From NCBI GenBank assembly GCA_036785705.1, contig JAWUZG010000084.1, positions 8,941,501 through 9,005,500 on the forward strand: a stretch of DNA of 64,000 nucleotides, in the 5' to 3' direction. The first letter of the stretch is position 1; each line of letters starts with the position of its first letter. Shown one piece after another: positions 50,041 to 61,215 of the stretch. Under the pieces are notes generated by a model. That model did not search any database, had not been told where the DNA came from, and worked only from the letters and a program-made list of their open reading frames with translations. The translations under genes were made by a program, and so were the position numbers. The stretch is from Acanthornis magna. Taxonomy: Eukaryota; Chordata; Aves; Passeriformes; Acanthizidae.

Positions 50041-50850
50041 TAAAAGGCAGGGTGCTAGCATTCCAGATCTGATAAGCTCCAAGTGCATACTTTCGAGCAG
50101 ATAAGAACCACAAGACATACACCACACTGCTTGGAAGGCTGAAGGGAGAGGAGGAACTCCAGTTATAACTCATCAGCTGCAGACAGCAAAAGCCTCCTCT
50201 GTTGCCCGGGGAAAGGTGGTAAATGCTGCTGGCTCCCTGCTCCCACATCAAGGGACTCAAATTTCCCTGGAGTTCCTGCACCAGCCCACCGCCACTCACA
50301 CAGTGTGCTGTGACACAAAAAACACCTCTCAGCTTCTGGTGAGCTACATGGCGTTTTCACAGCCATGGGCTGGGTCGTTCCTAATCAATATGACTGAATT
50401 AAAGAAAACAGAGACGGCTTCCACAGCAGGCCTCTTTCTGTAGTATTTACGTGTGCAGATCCCTGTGCTGAAGGCACTACAAGGAAAATTAAGTCCTGAA
50501 TGAAAAGTTACAGCATTACAAGCCCCAAGAAGTACGACCAGGACTCCAAACACAAGAAACCCTTGCAGTACCATGGTGCTGTTAGAAGGACGTATGAAGC
50601 ACAGAGAGCTTTAGAGCTAATCCAAACTGCCCTTCCAGAGTCACTCTCTGCACCTGGAGAAGCTGTGGGCTGCAGAGGATGTGGCTTGGAAGTGACACCC
50701 TTGGTCACTCCGCAGAGACACTTTTGTCACGCCCCTGTGGCAATCAACCACACAAACACCCAAAGGGCAGTGCTGGCACTGACCTGCATTTGGCCATTGC
50801 TTTTTCCTTCTCTCTCTCTGGGCCTCAACGAGAGTCTCACCATTTGAAAT
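50041..50850. other. GC-enriched island with overlapping ORFs on both strands
   Basis: This is the longest relatively GC-rich block of the window. Frames of 75 and 115 codons (plus, 50216-50443 and 50500-50847) overlap minus frames of 87, 67, 76 and 66 codons. None shows a family motif I recognise. Openness on both strands reflects fewer AT-rich stops. CpG is not notably frequent, so it is not a classical CpG-island promoter. It could be an exon of a non-coding transcript, a decayed repeat or pseudogene, or a regulatory element. I cannot choose between these. Confidence 0.4.
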
Positions 50851-51841
50851 GATAGCTTTTTAATCTCTTCCAATCTTGCAGCTACAGCAGGGTCTCAGGG
50901 CACAGCTGAAATAGTCTCATAAGGGTTCTCTGGATACAACTTTAACACAAAATAATAACATTTTTGTTCATTATATAATACTATCTTTATGCAATAATAT
51001 GCGTACCAGGAGCTGTTAGTTTACCACTTTGATGTAATTTTTCTTGCCAAATTGTACTAAAATTAACAATACTTTCAGTAGTTTTTGGCTCCCTTTATCT
51101 TTCGAATACATAATGTGTCAGGTTCCCTTCTCTTTCATATTCAGACCGATGTTTAAAATAATTTTGCTGAAGAATTGGCTTACTGTGTTTAAAAGAGGGT
51201 ATGTTCTTTCAGCTCGGTCATATGACTGAAAACAACAGTATAAAAAGTATAAAATATTATTCAAACTGTAATTCACCATGCAGTTAAGTCTCTTTAATGA
51301 GCTTCATGAGCTCTGGATCGGACTAAACTGAAATTCAGTTACATAACAGAATGGAATTGCATTGATTTGTGATTCAAATCAACTGTCTATATTTACAGGT
51401 ACCTATTTATCCTCCACTATTTTAGTATCTATTATCTATAAATATTTTTATATTTTATATATAACTGACGACCTCTTCTGAGCAAAAAGAAAAGGTCTTT
51501 CTGGAAAGAAAAATAAAAACAAATTCCATGACCGTATTTTCCTTGCCTGACAAGGCACCAAGAATTATGTAGAGCTGAGAACACTTAGATAACATGGGAG
51601 GCTTTGAGTCACTGAACATCACTCAGTGCCTGATGCTGTTGCACTCAGGCCACAGAAAGGGTTTAGGATACATCTTCATCAGGTTCTTTCCTTGCACTTT
51701 GACTTAAACACCTACTCAACTGTACTTGTGCTACATTTACCAGATGCAAACTCCTTGGTACAATTTTTTTTATAGTGTAACACCTACATATGCATAGACA
51801 AGGCTTGGAATAGTAACAGGAAACTAAAGCCCTTGAGCAAA

Positions 51842-51881
51842 GATATATAATATATATCTATATATATGGGGGGGAAGGGGG
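51842..51881. repeat. TA-rich patch followed by G-rich run
   Basis: Near-alternating TA sequence (51842-51867) runs directly into G7, AA and G5 (51868-51881). The TA part is able to melt or cruciform easily. The G part has too few separate runs for a canonical intramolecular G-quadruplex. Confidence 0.7.
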
Positions 51882-52157
51882 AGTGTTAATTCTGAAAACC
51901 CAGTTTTACTGTTTTACCACTATTTCTGAGAGTTTAAAATGGTAAGATAGCTGAAATGTTTAGATGATATCTTAGAGATATCAACAATAATACTAGTGCA
52001 TGGCAACACATCACCGTATTTAAAATTCCAGCATAATCATACCATATAGCACCTGGATTTGAACGTTCCCTGGCAATTGCAGATTCAACCTGCCACAACG
52101 GTGGTGCACTTAAACAACAAAAAAATAGAGATTGGTGGTTTTGATTAAATTAATTTT

Positions 52158-52221
52158 AAAAAAAATAAGAGGAGGAAAGCTAAAAAGAATAGAAAAAGGG
52201 AAAAGAAAAAGAGAAAAGGAG
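52158..52221 (+). repeat. Purine-rich (A/G) block
   Basis: About 64 bases are nearly all A and G on the plus strand, broken by only a few pyrimidines. Such polypurine tracts can form triplex DNA when mirror-symmetric, but this one is only partly so. It is low-complexity DNA with no element assigned. Confidence 0.75.
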
Positions 52222-53199
52222 CTAAGTCAGCCACACACAAACTAACATTTTTTTCTGGCACATCTATTTTGTAATATTATGATATAAGTGTGCCATTTGT
52301 TCCCACTGAAATTAGTATTAATCCAGACAAAATATTGGGGTTCTGTATTGGAGAATCCCATGTAACTGAAGTTAAGATTTTTCAAAGCTAGTTAAGTAGG
52401 ACATAAAAATCAATTAGAAGGCCTTAAGAATGTCTGCCTTCAGGTCTACTTCCCTGGATTCCCTGAGGGACAAAACCTCCTTACTACATATCTTGGAGTT
52501 TTCTTTCCCTGAAACCCTGAAACATAATAATTATAGCTAAAATCCTTTTTTTTAGTTGGTCGTTTACTAACTTCCACTCTCAGCTCCCATTTTTGAAATT
52601 CATTTATCCTGACACTATAATCAGAGAAAAGGAGGTCCAGATGCTCTAATTTTCATTTCACTTTGGAAAAATAAGTAAATAAAATTTCTTTCTTCCAGGA
52701 TCCGTTCAATTAGGATCCCACCTTACATATGCATCCTCTGTTGCCATGTATGTGGTACAGAGTGCCACAGCAAGGATATTGCTTTGTATTCTGCCCAAAG
52801 GACCCTTCCACTTGTGATTAGCTACAATTCTCAGTCCTGAAGATAATGAACTCTCACCTGCAGGACAAATAAATCACATCCAAAAAATATGAGCAACGTT
52901 ATCTGATCAAGCCCTCAAAATAAAAACCTTTTGGCCTCCTTTCAGTGTCTCCTAAAGCATGACTACTTCATTAATTAAAAACGCAAGAAAAAAAATGTGT
53001 TAATTAAGGAAAGAGTACACCTTGAAACAGAAATTTGCCTTCAATAGTAAAGCTATCAGTTTGATAAAATTTCAACCTTTGGAGATTTAACCAGGTGCAG
53101 TTGCAGTTTCTTTGGATTTTTCACCTATGACATGTCTGTCAAAATCCAAATTAAGATTTTGACAAATACTTGTTGCCTATAATCTAAAGATTTGGATTT

Positions 53200-53201
<2 letters not shown>

Positions 53202-53248
<47 letters not shown>
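53202..53248 (+). repeat. T47 homopolymer
   Basis: Forty-seven uninterrupted T residues. On the minus strand this is an A47 run, as a fresh retroposed poly-A tail would give, but no recognisable retrocopy lies upstream on that strand (higher coordinates). The perfect, uninterrupted state suggests a recent origin or expansion. A minus-strand 70-codon frame across it (53125-53337) is a polylysine artefact. Confidence 0.95.
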
Positions 53249-53250
<2 letters not shown>

Positions 53251-54733
53251 AACATTCACCTCTGCAAGGTATTTTGAAACCAGAACTGAAATATGTTCAC
53301 CACAGACAGAAATTCTTGCTGGCAATCTGCCCATCAAATAAATGATAAGATGACCCCTAACTCCAATTTGTGTTACACACAGTCCTGGGTATTAAACTCA
53401 AACATTTAAAATGTTAAAGCATTACTTTCTATCAGTCCAAAAAGACCAGTTTTATGTTCACAGCCTGGGTTTTTGTATGGTTTATAGGAATCACACATTA
53501 GTAAACTCAGAGTCAGAGTTACCCTGAACTTAAGAACAGAATGTCCCAAGCCACAGATTTAAAGGCAGTTTGGGGGAAAGGTTCAGTTTTTCATGTGCTG
53601 AAAATGATTCCTAGGCTCTTTAGACAGTCATATAAAACCATATCTCCAGGCATTTACCAGCATTGCATGACATCTACAAGCCCCAGGCTATCTGCACCTG
53701 CCCTCAGCAAGATACTGACAGGCAGCAATGAAAAGCTGATGGCTAGAGGGGTGGTTACTAGGTGCTTTGCATGTGATATTTCAAAAATGTAAGTGGAATA
53801 TGATCTTTTTCTTTTTTTTTAAATGAAATTTTTTTTAAAAATCACACTCAAGAAGTTGCCAAACCTAAAAGTTTCAGCAAATTAACTCATCAGCCTGACA
53901 TGTCTCATTACAAGATCTTATCACTGCTTTAACTAAACAAAAGAAAGTAAGGAAGAAAAGAAAAATATACAGAGAATAATTTATACTTCTCTAAAAAGAA
54001 AGTTCTATAGGAAGTGCTTCAAATGTGTTTCTTTCTTGTGCTAAATGAAGCAGCTCTTGCCATGGAATTTAAGGGTGGTGTTTTATCCATTTTCTTTCTA
54101 ACGAACACCAGAGTGAACATTACAGCAATATCCATCAGAAATCATCAGAGCACAAGTTATAACTACTCCCTGGCACCCACAAAGTATGTAGGTTTTCTTC
54201 TTTTTTATTTTTTATTATTATTGTAAAATTTTCCAATTCCTCTATTTTACTTTAACGTGACACATTTTGCTTCTTTGAGCTAGAAATTTCCCTTTTCCCA
54301 GGTGACTCTGCCCTCTTTTTCTTGCATATGAACCCTTTGGAATGCAGTGCAAACTACTTATGTGTAAGTAAACTTATAAGAAAAATTTCTGGGAAATCAA
54401 GAAAAGAGAAAATGTTCAAAATCTACTTTCAAGAACCAAGATCATATTCATAGAAGATCTCTCTGACTTTTTATCATTGTTTTTCTCTTCCTTATTCTTC
54501 TCTTCCTTCATTTAAGAGACTGTAAAATGCTAGTTCAAATAGTTCCAATGGTCATATTTACACTTTCAGTTATTTTATTGCTAACTACTCCTTGCTTCCA
54601 AATAATTTAACCCAGTTTCTTTCCAACTAAGGGTGTCAGGGTGATGCTGCAGGTCATGGTTATGCTCAAGATCCCATTGTTCTCATTGCTGTGTAAATTG
54701 TTACAGAGAGATTGAAAAGTCAAAAGGAGGACC

Positions 54734-54760
54734 AATGCATGTTCCAAGAGGACATGCATT
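54734..54760. repeat. 11-base inverted repeat with ATGCAT arms
   Basis: AATGCATGTTC at 54734-54744 pairs with GGACATGCATT at 54750-54760, ten Watson-Crick pairs and one G-T position, around a 5-base loop. Each arm contains an ATGCAT palindrome resembling half of POU-type sites. It is longer than most chance inverted repeats at such short spacing. Confidence 0.6.
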
Positions 54761-57700
54761 TTCAAAATATCAGCAGACACACTATTCAGTGTGAATAAAT
54801 ATAGTCCCTCAAAGAAATATAGTAAACCCTAAGGATTCTTCTGAATTCACAAGAAAGCATGGCTGTTTTGGGGACACAGGGTTAAAACCCTGTTGTATTT
54901 GTTTTATCACAGAACAATGAAGATTTCGACGGATCTAGGATTTTGCCCTTTATGCTGTCACCCCAGAAAGGTAATGAACCTCTTAGAAATGTCTAGAATT
55001 TGAATTATAATTACCTGACAATTCACTGCAAAGTCAGAAATTACTACTGTTAATCACCACAAGAATGTATTTTGCACCTATATAACACTTCCTAAAGAAA
55101 TTTTAAAGTACCTTACAAGAAAATAAATATTTAAAAACACTAGAGTTTTATGACATTTTCCTCTGCGCATAGTGCCAACATAAAGTTTGTGGAACTTTCA
55201 AGCCATAATTTGAAGATCTAGGAGCACACATGTCTAATACTCCTACCCTATATTGGGCTTGTTTGTGCAATTAACACCTTAATAACAAGTCACCCCCTTG
55301 AAAATCAGAGAATGAGATTCTACTTAATAAGATCCGAAACAGCAGAAACCCAGTCTAAGCCACGTAGAACTTTGCAAAACTCAGTAAAAATACTAGTAAA
55401 GCATTTTAAAAGTTTTAAGTTTAAACAAATTGCATTACTCTCAGAAGTCAGATGAATCCTCTGTGTAAGCATGCTGACTCTGATACTGAGATGAACTCAT
55501 CACAAGTTGCTTAAGTGCGTGTACAAAAATTAACCGATAATTATATAAAAAAATTTGCAAAGTGGCTCAATGCCAACAAGAGAGTGTCCAATCAATCATA
55601 TGTGATACTCTTCTTGATATCTCTCCCTACGTGGAGAAGCAGCTGTGCTCTGTAGCAAGTCCCAACAATTTTTAAAACCTGACTCTTGCAGACAAAACAA
55701 GATGGTCTGAAAACAGAACCAGTTAGGCCCTTCTGGTTTTACTGTTGTTATATGGCAACACAAGTAGCAGGACACTCACATTTCAATAAACTCAAACTCC
55801 ACAGCATTTCAAAGATGCACTAGTCCCACCCTACAGAAGCTAAAGTACTTGCATGGTGCAACCGATGGCTGTATTTGGCCTCATTAGCTCAAATATGCCT
55901 CATCTGAGATGGATTTCAACGAGCTGATCCTGTAATCACACTGCAGTCAATGGTGAAACTTTCAATTATCTCAGGGACAATAACCACCAGAGTTTCAGGC
56001 AAGGGTAATAGTATTCCTGTGTAAAAACTGGAAGCAAACACTAACATCACTAGGATTTTGCAAACATATACAAATGCAAAAAGAAAAAAAAAAATCATGC
56101 ACAGAACATTTCATTCAAATACATACAAAGACCTCTGTGATTACAGCCCACAAATTACTGCTATGCTGTTACTAGCCTTGACTGGAAGGTATTAAAAGCC
56201 AAATTTTAACACTACAGAAACAAATCAATCAACACTTCCAGCTTGAATGGACTCACTTTATGAAATCAAGCAACATTGCAGGAGTTTTAAAGTGTGCTGT
56301 ATGATCTGCTATTTAATCTTTTCGTTTCTTTACTCTAAATGTGGCCTGTCCGAATTCCTCCAATAGGAAAATTTTCTCAAAGAACAGACCACTCTTGAGC
56401 CATTTCAGACTAGATGTGGAAAATAAACAACAGTGCTATACACCTGAACCCAAAACGTAGGATATATTCATATTGCAGGAGAGTTACACATTAGCAGCAC
56501 ACTGTGAAAACTGGGCATGCTGGGAAAATATCAAGCTATTTGAACAAAAACAGTATTATTCATAATGTAGTTTTTCCACTTTGGAAACATAACGTGGCAC
56601 CCTCTCTATTAGGCCCAAGTATTCTGAGCTTCAGATACTCCTACAGAGAAGCTAAGTGGGTTTTATTCAGCTACACGCAAAGAAATACAGAGTTATTTTT
56701 TTTTCTGTGTCTGAAAATAACTTGTCCACTCCAATAAAAAGTATGCTGCTAGAGAGGTTGATAATTAAGCCTTTGGAGTTTGCCATCCATTAAAACTTGA
56801 TGATCCCACCCAAAGCACTTCATCATCAGAACCATCTGGTGCTCTTTCTGCACAATTACCAAAATACAGAACATATTTTGACTTGGCACTTGCATTTGGT
56901 AGACACTTTAGTCATTTTATAAGCAACAAGGCAGCGTCTTGCCAAAGCACGGCCTCAAAAGGAAATTTCAACACACCAGAATCTGACTTCTATCCTAGGG
57001 AGTTCTACCAGGATAAAAAGAAGGAATGTCTTCACTTTTGGCTAATGTCCTCACCTTCACATACAAGATACCTCTTACCAAATTCATTTCTCTGTGTTTC
57101 CTCTATATGTTGACTATTCAAAGCATTATCTAGCATATTAGGGGTAAAGAGAATGGCCTCTAGTTTGAAAATCAGTTTCTTTGAAGATGCCTGGCTCTGA
57201 AATCAAACTAATGATCCACCAGAAATCAAATTATTAGAAGTAAAAGGAACCACAGGCATTTCACAATAATACTCTGAAGAAGAATATCAATAATATCTCC
57301 CTTAAGGCTCTCTCACCACATTTTTTTTTCAGTGTCTGCACATACTGCAATAGCATAAGCACAATTCTAAATGTAGGAAAGCCCGAAAAACTATGGGAGA
57401 AGTTGGGAATGGAGACTAATATTGAGTGATCCTAGACTTCTTTTCTGGCTCTTAGTTTCCAAGATTTTCTACAAAAAGAAAACATGATGAGAACATGGAA
57501 GGTACTTCCGAAAGTATTAATACGAGTTTTTTGCAGATTGCCTTTAATTCACTTGTTTTAGTCATCTCTGCCAGAAAAATTTGTATCAGAACTTGAAAAT
57601 TTCTATGATGTTATTCCCACTTTTCTCAGGACAGTATCAATAGCATGAAAAAGCAGAGAATTCAATTGAAGTGATTCTCAAATCTAAACATTTCAGTTAC

Positions 57701-60522
57701 TATTAGGAATTCTAAGGATAGGTCTACATTTAATGTCTTTCCCCTACAAGCATCCCATAAACAAGGACACAAAACGATACAAATCTATTGGAACATATAC
57801 TCTAAGGAATTTACTTTATATATTATCCCTGGCGGAAATAAATGCTTCTCTCAGAAATGTCAATCTATTGAACATACAAATTATAAACCTGGTTGGAATC
57901 AAAATAGGTCAACAGCTCCCCAGTTAGTGAATATAAATGAAAAAACAACATGCAATTTTTTTAATAGCGCAGCATAGAAATACATCCCAAATGAAAACAA
58001 CAAGTTCCATAGCAGACAAATAAGTGTTGCACTGCATGTGGCATGGAAATCACAAGAATATATACAACAGAAAACTCAGGTTTTCAAATCCAATGGTCTT
58101 ACCAGAACATAGATTTGCACCATCAAAATTTTCATACATATAAATTGGACTGCCAAAAAATTGAAATAACAGATAAAATATTATTAATTGACAGGTAAAA
58201 GAATAGCAGATTAAATAATTGTAGACAAAGAGAACAGAACAAAAATTTATGAAAAATGTTAGTAAGAAAGTTACATAAGAAATTTGGATGGAAATAAAAG
58301 AAGTTATTATTGCAAGTAACAGTGAGAGGTTAGTCACTCACAAAAACAACATTCTGAAGAAACAAGTCTAATGAAATTATAATAGCAAAATGTAAAAAAG
58401 GGATGTATAAAATACGTAATCACACAAAAATATATCTGCACAAGAGTATAAGGCATGGAACTAATGAAAGTGAGAAATTAGAAACAGTCAATTTGGTGAA
58501 GAGATCTCTGAGTGCGCATGGCAATCTGAGACATCACAATTGCATTCATCCTTATTAGACAAGCCATCAGACAGACAAAATGTAATATATGAGCAAGTAA
58601 ATAAACATTTGACTACACAGAGTGTCATTCTCATTGGGTGACACTCCAAAGAGTCTATATCTCCCTGCTGGCGAAAACAAACTGCGCATTACATCCCTGT
58701 TTTTATACAGAATCTCGGAGCAGATTTCCTAACATCAGAGATTTAAAAAACAAATACAGCTTATTTATTTTCTACAGCTTTTTTTTCCCCTTTAATTTTA
58801 TCATAGCCAACAATATTGCAAAAAGAAGCAAAATTGCCATCAAGTCATAGGCCCGTATTTTTTGAGTGCCAGCGTGACTCTGAAGTCTCTACCAACAAGT
58901 GAAAAGATCAAAAGTATTTACTTTCAGGAAGACTAATTAGATTACTGCCACCTTACAAAAGCATTATGGGGTGCTTCCGTTATTTCAACTATTTCATCAC
59001 AGCGACGTGTAACAACCACAATGTGATGTTAATACACCAACCCCAAAAGGATCAATCAAAATGCGTAACTATTAAGAGAGAAATCATTCCACTTACACCT
59101 TAGAATCTTGAGCAGTCTGCTGCAACGTCAGAAGAGATTTGGCAGGGAAAGATGTTAGTGCTTTCAGGCCAGTGGAATTAATATTTGGTTTAAATTTCAC
59201 AGCATCTAGAAAAGGCCAAACCCAATAGAGCAGATTCACTAATGTGTTACTTCAGTTTTATTACTTCTCAGAAATAGTGGAGCCTCATTTGCTTCGATAC
59301 AAAGTAATTAGATAGAAAGTCTACATTAAAAAAGAGACAACCTAATATCTCTATCTCACTTTTAAAAAATTTTAAAAAAAAAGATGGATCCTTACTCTAC
59401 CTATTCTAATAAAACTAGCAGTTTACCATTCATAAAAGTGACATGTTCTGGCATATTTTTGATGCAAATTCTGTACAAGCAATGACATGAGATAGTAGTA
59501 GACCTAAATTCCTCGAACATATCAAGACTGAGTTGCCAGCTTCAAAAAATGGACATGTTTTGCTAAGCAGATGAGCTCATCATGGGCCCAGTGCATGGTT
59601 TTTCCTACGATTGTGTTCTAATGCAAGTGAGAAGCTGGTGGATATAAATAAAGCAAGATATTTCATCTGGCCCTATTCTTGCCTACCCGAATAGGAACAA
59701 GACCAGTAGAGATTTCCCAAGTCCTTCCCATGCACAAATATATGCATTTCTATATGTTTTGGCCTTCAAAACTGTGAATCAGAAACCAGGATCAGACCAG
59801 AAATAACTGCAGTCTGCTTTTCACAGAAACACAGTTTTCTTGTTATGCCTTGCTATAGTTATCTATCTTGTAATGTTATTCTTGTCACATCCTAAAAATC
59901 TGCATCACTTTTTTTTTCCCACTTCAGAACGAATTCTGCCTTCAGCTGCAAACCAGGAGTCACCACACAAGCCACAGTGGTTGCACACTGATGTCCCAGC
60001 AAAAACAGAACTTGCACTTCCAGTTAATCATCTCCTGTGTATTAACATACTTTTATAGTAATATAATACACACAGTTTATGTTGTGATTTAAGAATTAAA
60101 AACTAATCACATGTAAAATTGGGCCATTCAAGAAATAACTGCCAAGTAAATTGGAATTAGAGCTGTATATGAACCATTCGATGCTTGCACTTGCGCCAGT
60201 GAACTGGAAAAGCTCAGTAAGCCAGCAAGGCTTAGGTAGAGAAGCTGACACTCCAGCAGCCTCCACAATCCCCTCTCCTTTAAACAATTAAAACAATCCT
60301 GCCATTTAATAGCAAGGAACAGGGAAGGAGACTAGAGGAAAAAAGGGCTGAAGGATAAGGAAATAACTCCTTAAGAGTATAACACACAAGGATGATTTTT
60401 TGCAGGGTCTCATCAAAAATTATTCCATACTGTTGAATTCTGAATGTATCTCAAATTCCTCCTTGTCTAATAATTAGTTATAGTACAAAATTATACAAGA
60501 CAAGATAACACCTTTTCTAAAC

Positions 60523-60543
60523 AAAAAAAAAAAAAAAAAAAAA
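60523..60543 (+). repeat. A21 homopolymer
   Basis: Twenty-one consecutive A residues. It could be a poly-A remnant, but the upstream bases do not resemble a known element and no flanking duplication is obvious. Confidence 0.92.
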
Positions 60544-61153
60544 TAAGCTGAAGTCTGCCAGCAACAAAATATATTTATCCTATTCTAGTGTGTGTTTCTC
60601 AACTTCCTGTGTACTTATTAGCAAGCACTTTCATCACTGGCTGGCTGAAAAATGTCTGTATTGAACAAACAATGCTATTTTTCACTGAACTCAGTGGTGA
60701 TATTTTCCTGGAATTTAGAACTGCATGCCAGTCACATGACAAATTAACTTAAAATATCATCAATTGATCCATATATGATCAGCTTACAGCCAGGCATATT
60801 AGTCTTAGCAAATTATTGCGTTGCTCCTACTCTGGCATCAGCAGTCTTTACTTTATTTTTCTAGCTACTTGGCTGTCAGTTAGAATGAAGTTTTCATTGG
60901 TTCTTTTGATGAACAGCAGATATAAAAGCTGAGCTATATCATCTATGACAGGCCAACTGCTTTTGGGGCTATTATTTTAGTTAACAGACAGTATAACTTC
61001 AAATTATAAAACATGTTTATACACATATATTTACATTCACAGCTAGCCAGATGTACACAAAATACTCCTCAATTGAGAGATGTTAAAGAAAAATGAGAAC
61101 ATGACTGTTTACCTTTCTTCAACTTTTAAAATCCTGCAGGAATCTATAAACCT

Positions 61154-61183
61154 GGGGGGGAGGGTGGGGGTGTTTAAAGGGGG
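61154..61183 (+). other. Strong G-quadruplex motif
   Basis: G7, G3, G5 and G5 runs are separated by loops of 1, 1 and 8 bases. Two single-base loops make this a very stable candidate, and splitting the G7 run gives alternatives with all loops short. A T12 plus C/T-rich tract follows at 61191-61215, so the region is strongly strand-asymmetric and could instead fold back partly on itself. Confidence 0.75.
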
Positions 61184-61190
61184 ATTGTCC

Positions 61191-61215
61191 TTTTTTTTTT
61201 TTCCCTCCTTCCTTT
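61191..61215 (+). repeat. Pyrimidine (T/C) tract
   Basis: T12 followed by CCCTCCTTCC and T5 makes an uninterrupted pyrimidine tract just downstream of the G-rich motif. A polypyrimidine tract of this kind precedes splice acceptors, but no convincing exon follows. Confidence 0.8.

Larger units (their letters stand above)
50851..53201. other. Non-coding unique AT-rich DNA
   Basis: No gene is supported and only one frame above 60 codons occurs (plus, 51044-51229). An alternating TA patch with an adjoining G7-AA-G5 run lies at 51842-51881, and an A/G-rich block at 52158-52221. The rest is ordinary AT-rich background with no recognised repeat family. Confidence 0.55.
53249..61153. other. Non-coding unique AT-rich DNA
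   Basis: No gene is supported. Frames reach 95 codons (minus, 58050-58337); that one is hydrophobic simply because the minus strand is T-rich there. An inverted repeat lies at 54734-54760 and an A21 run at 60523-60543. No CR1, tRNA or snRNA signature was recognised. Composition is uniform AT-rich background. Confidence 0.55.

Noticed and set aside
53125..53337. 70-codon minus-strand frame with a polylysine stretch
   Set aside because: It is produced by translating the T47 run on the other strand.
58050..58337. 95-codon hydrophobic minus-strand frame resembling a membrane protein
   Set aside because: The minus strand is T-rich here, so Phe, Leu and Ile codons arise automatically. No family motif or conserved start context.
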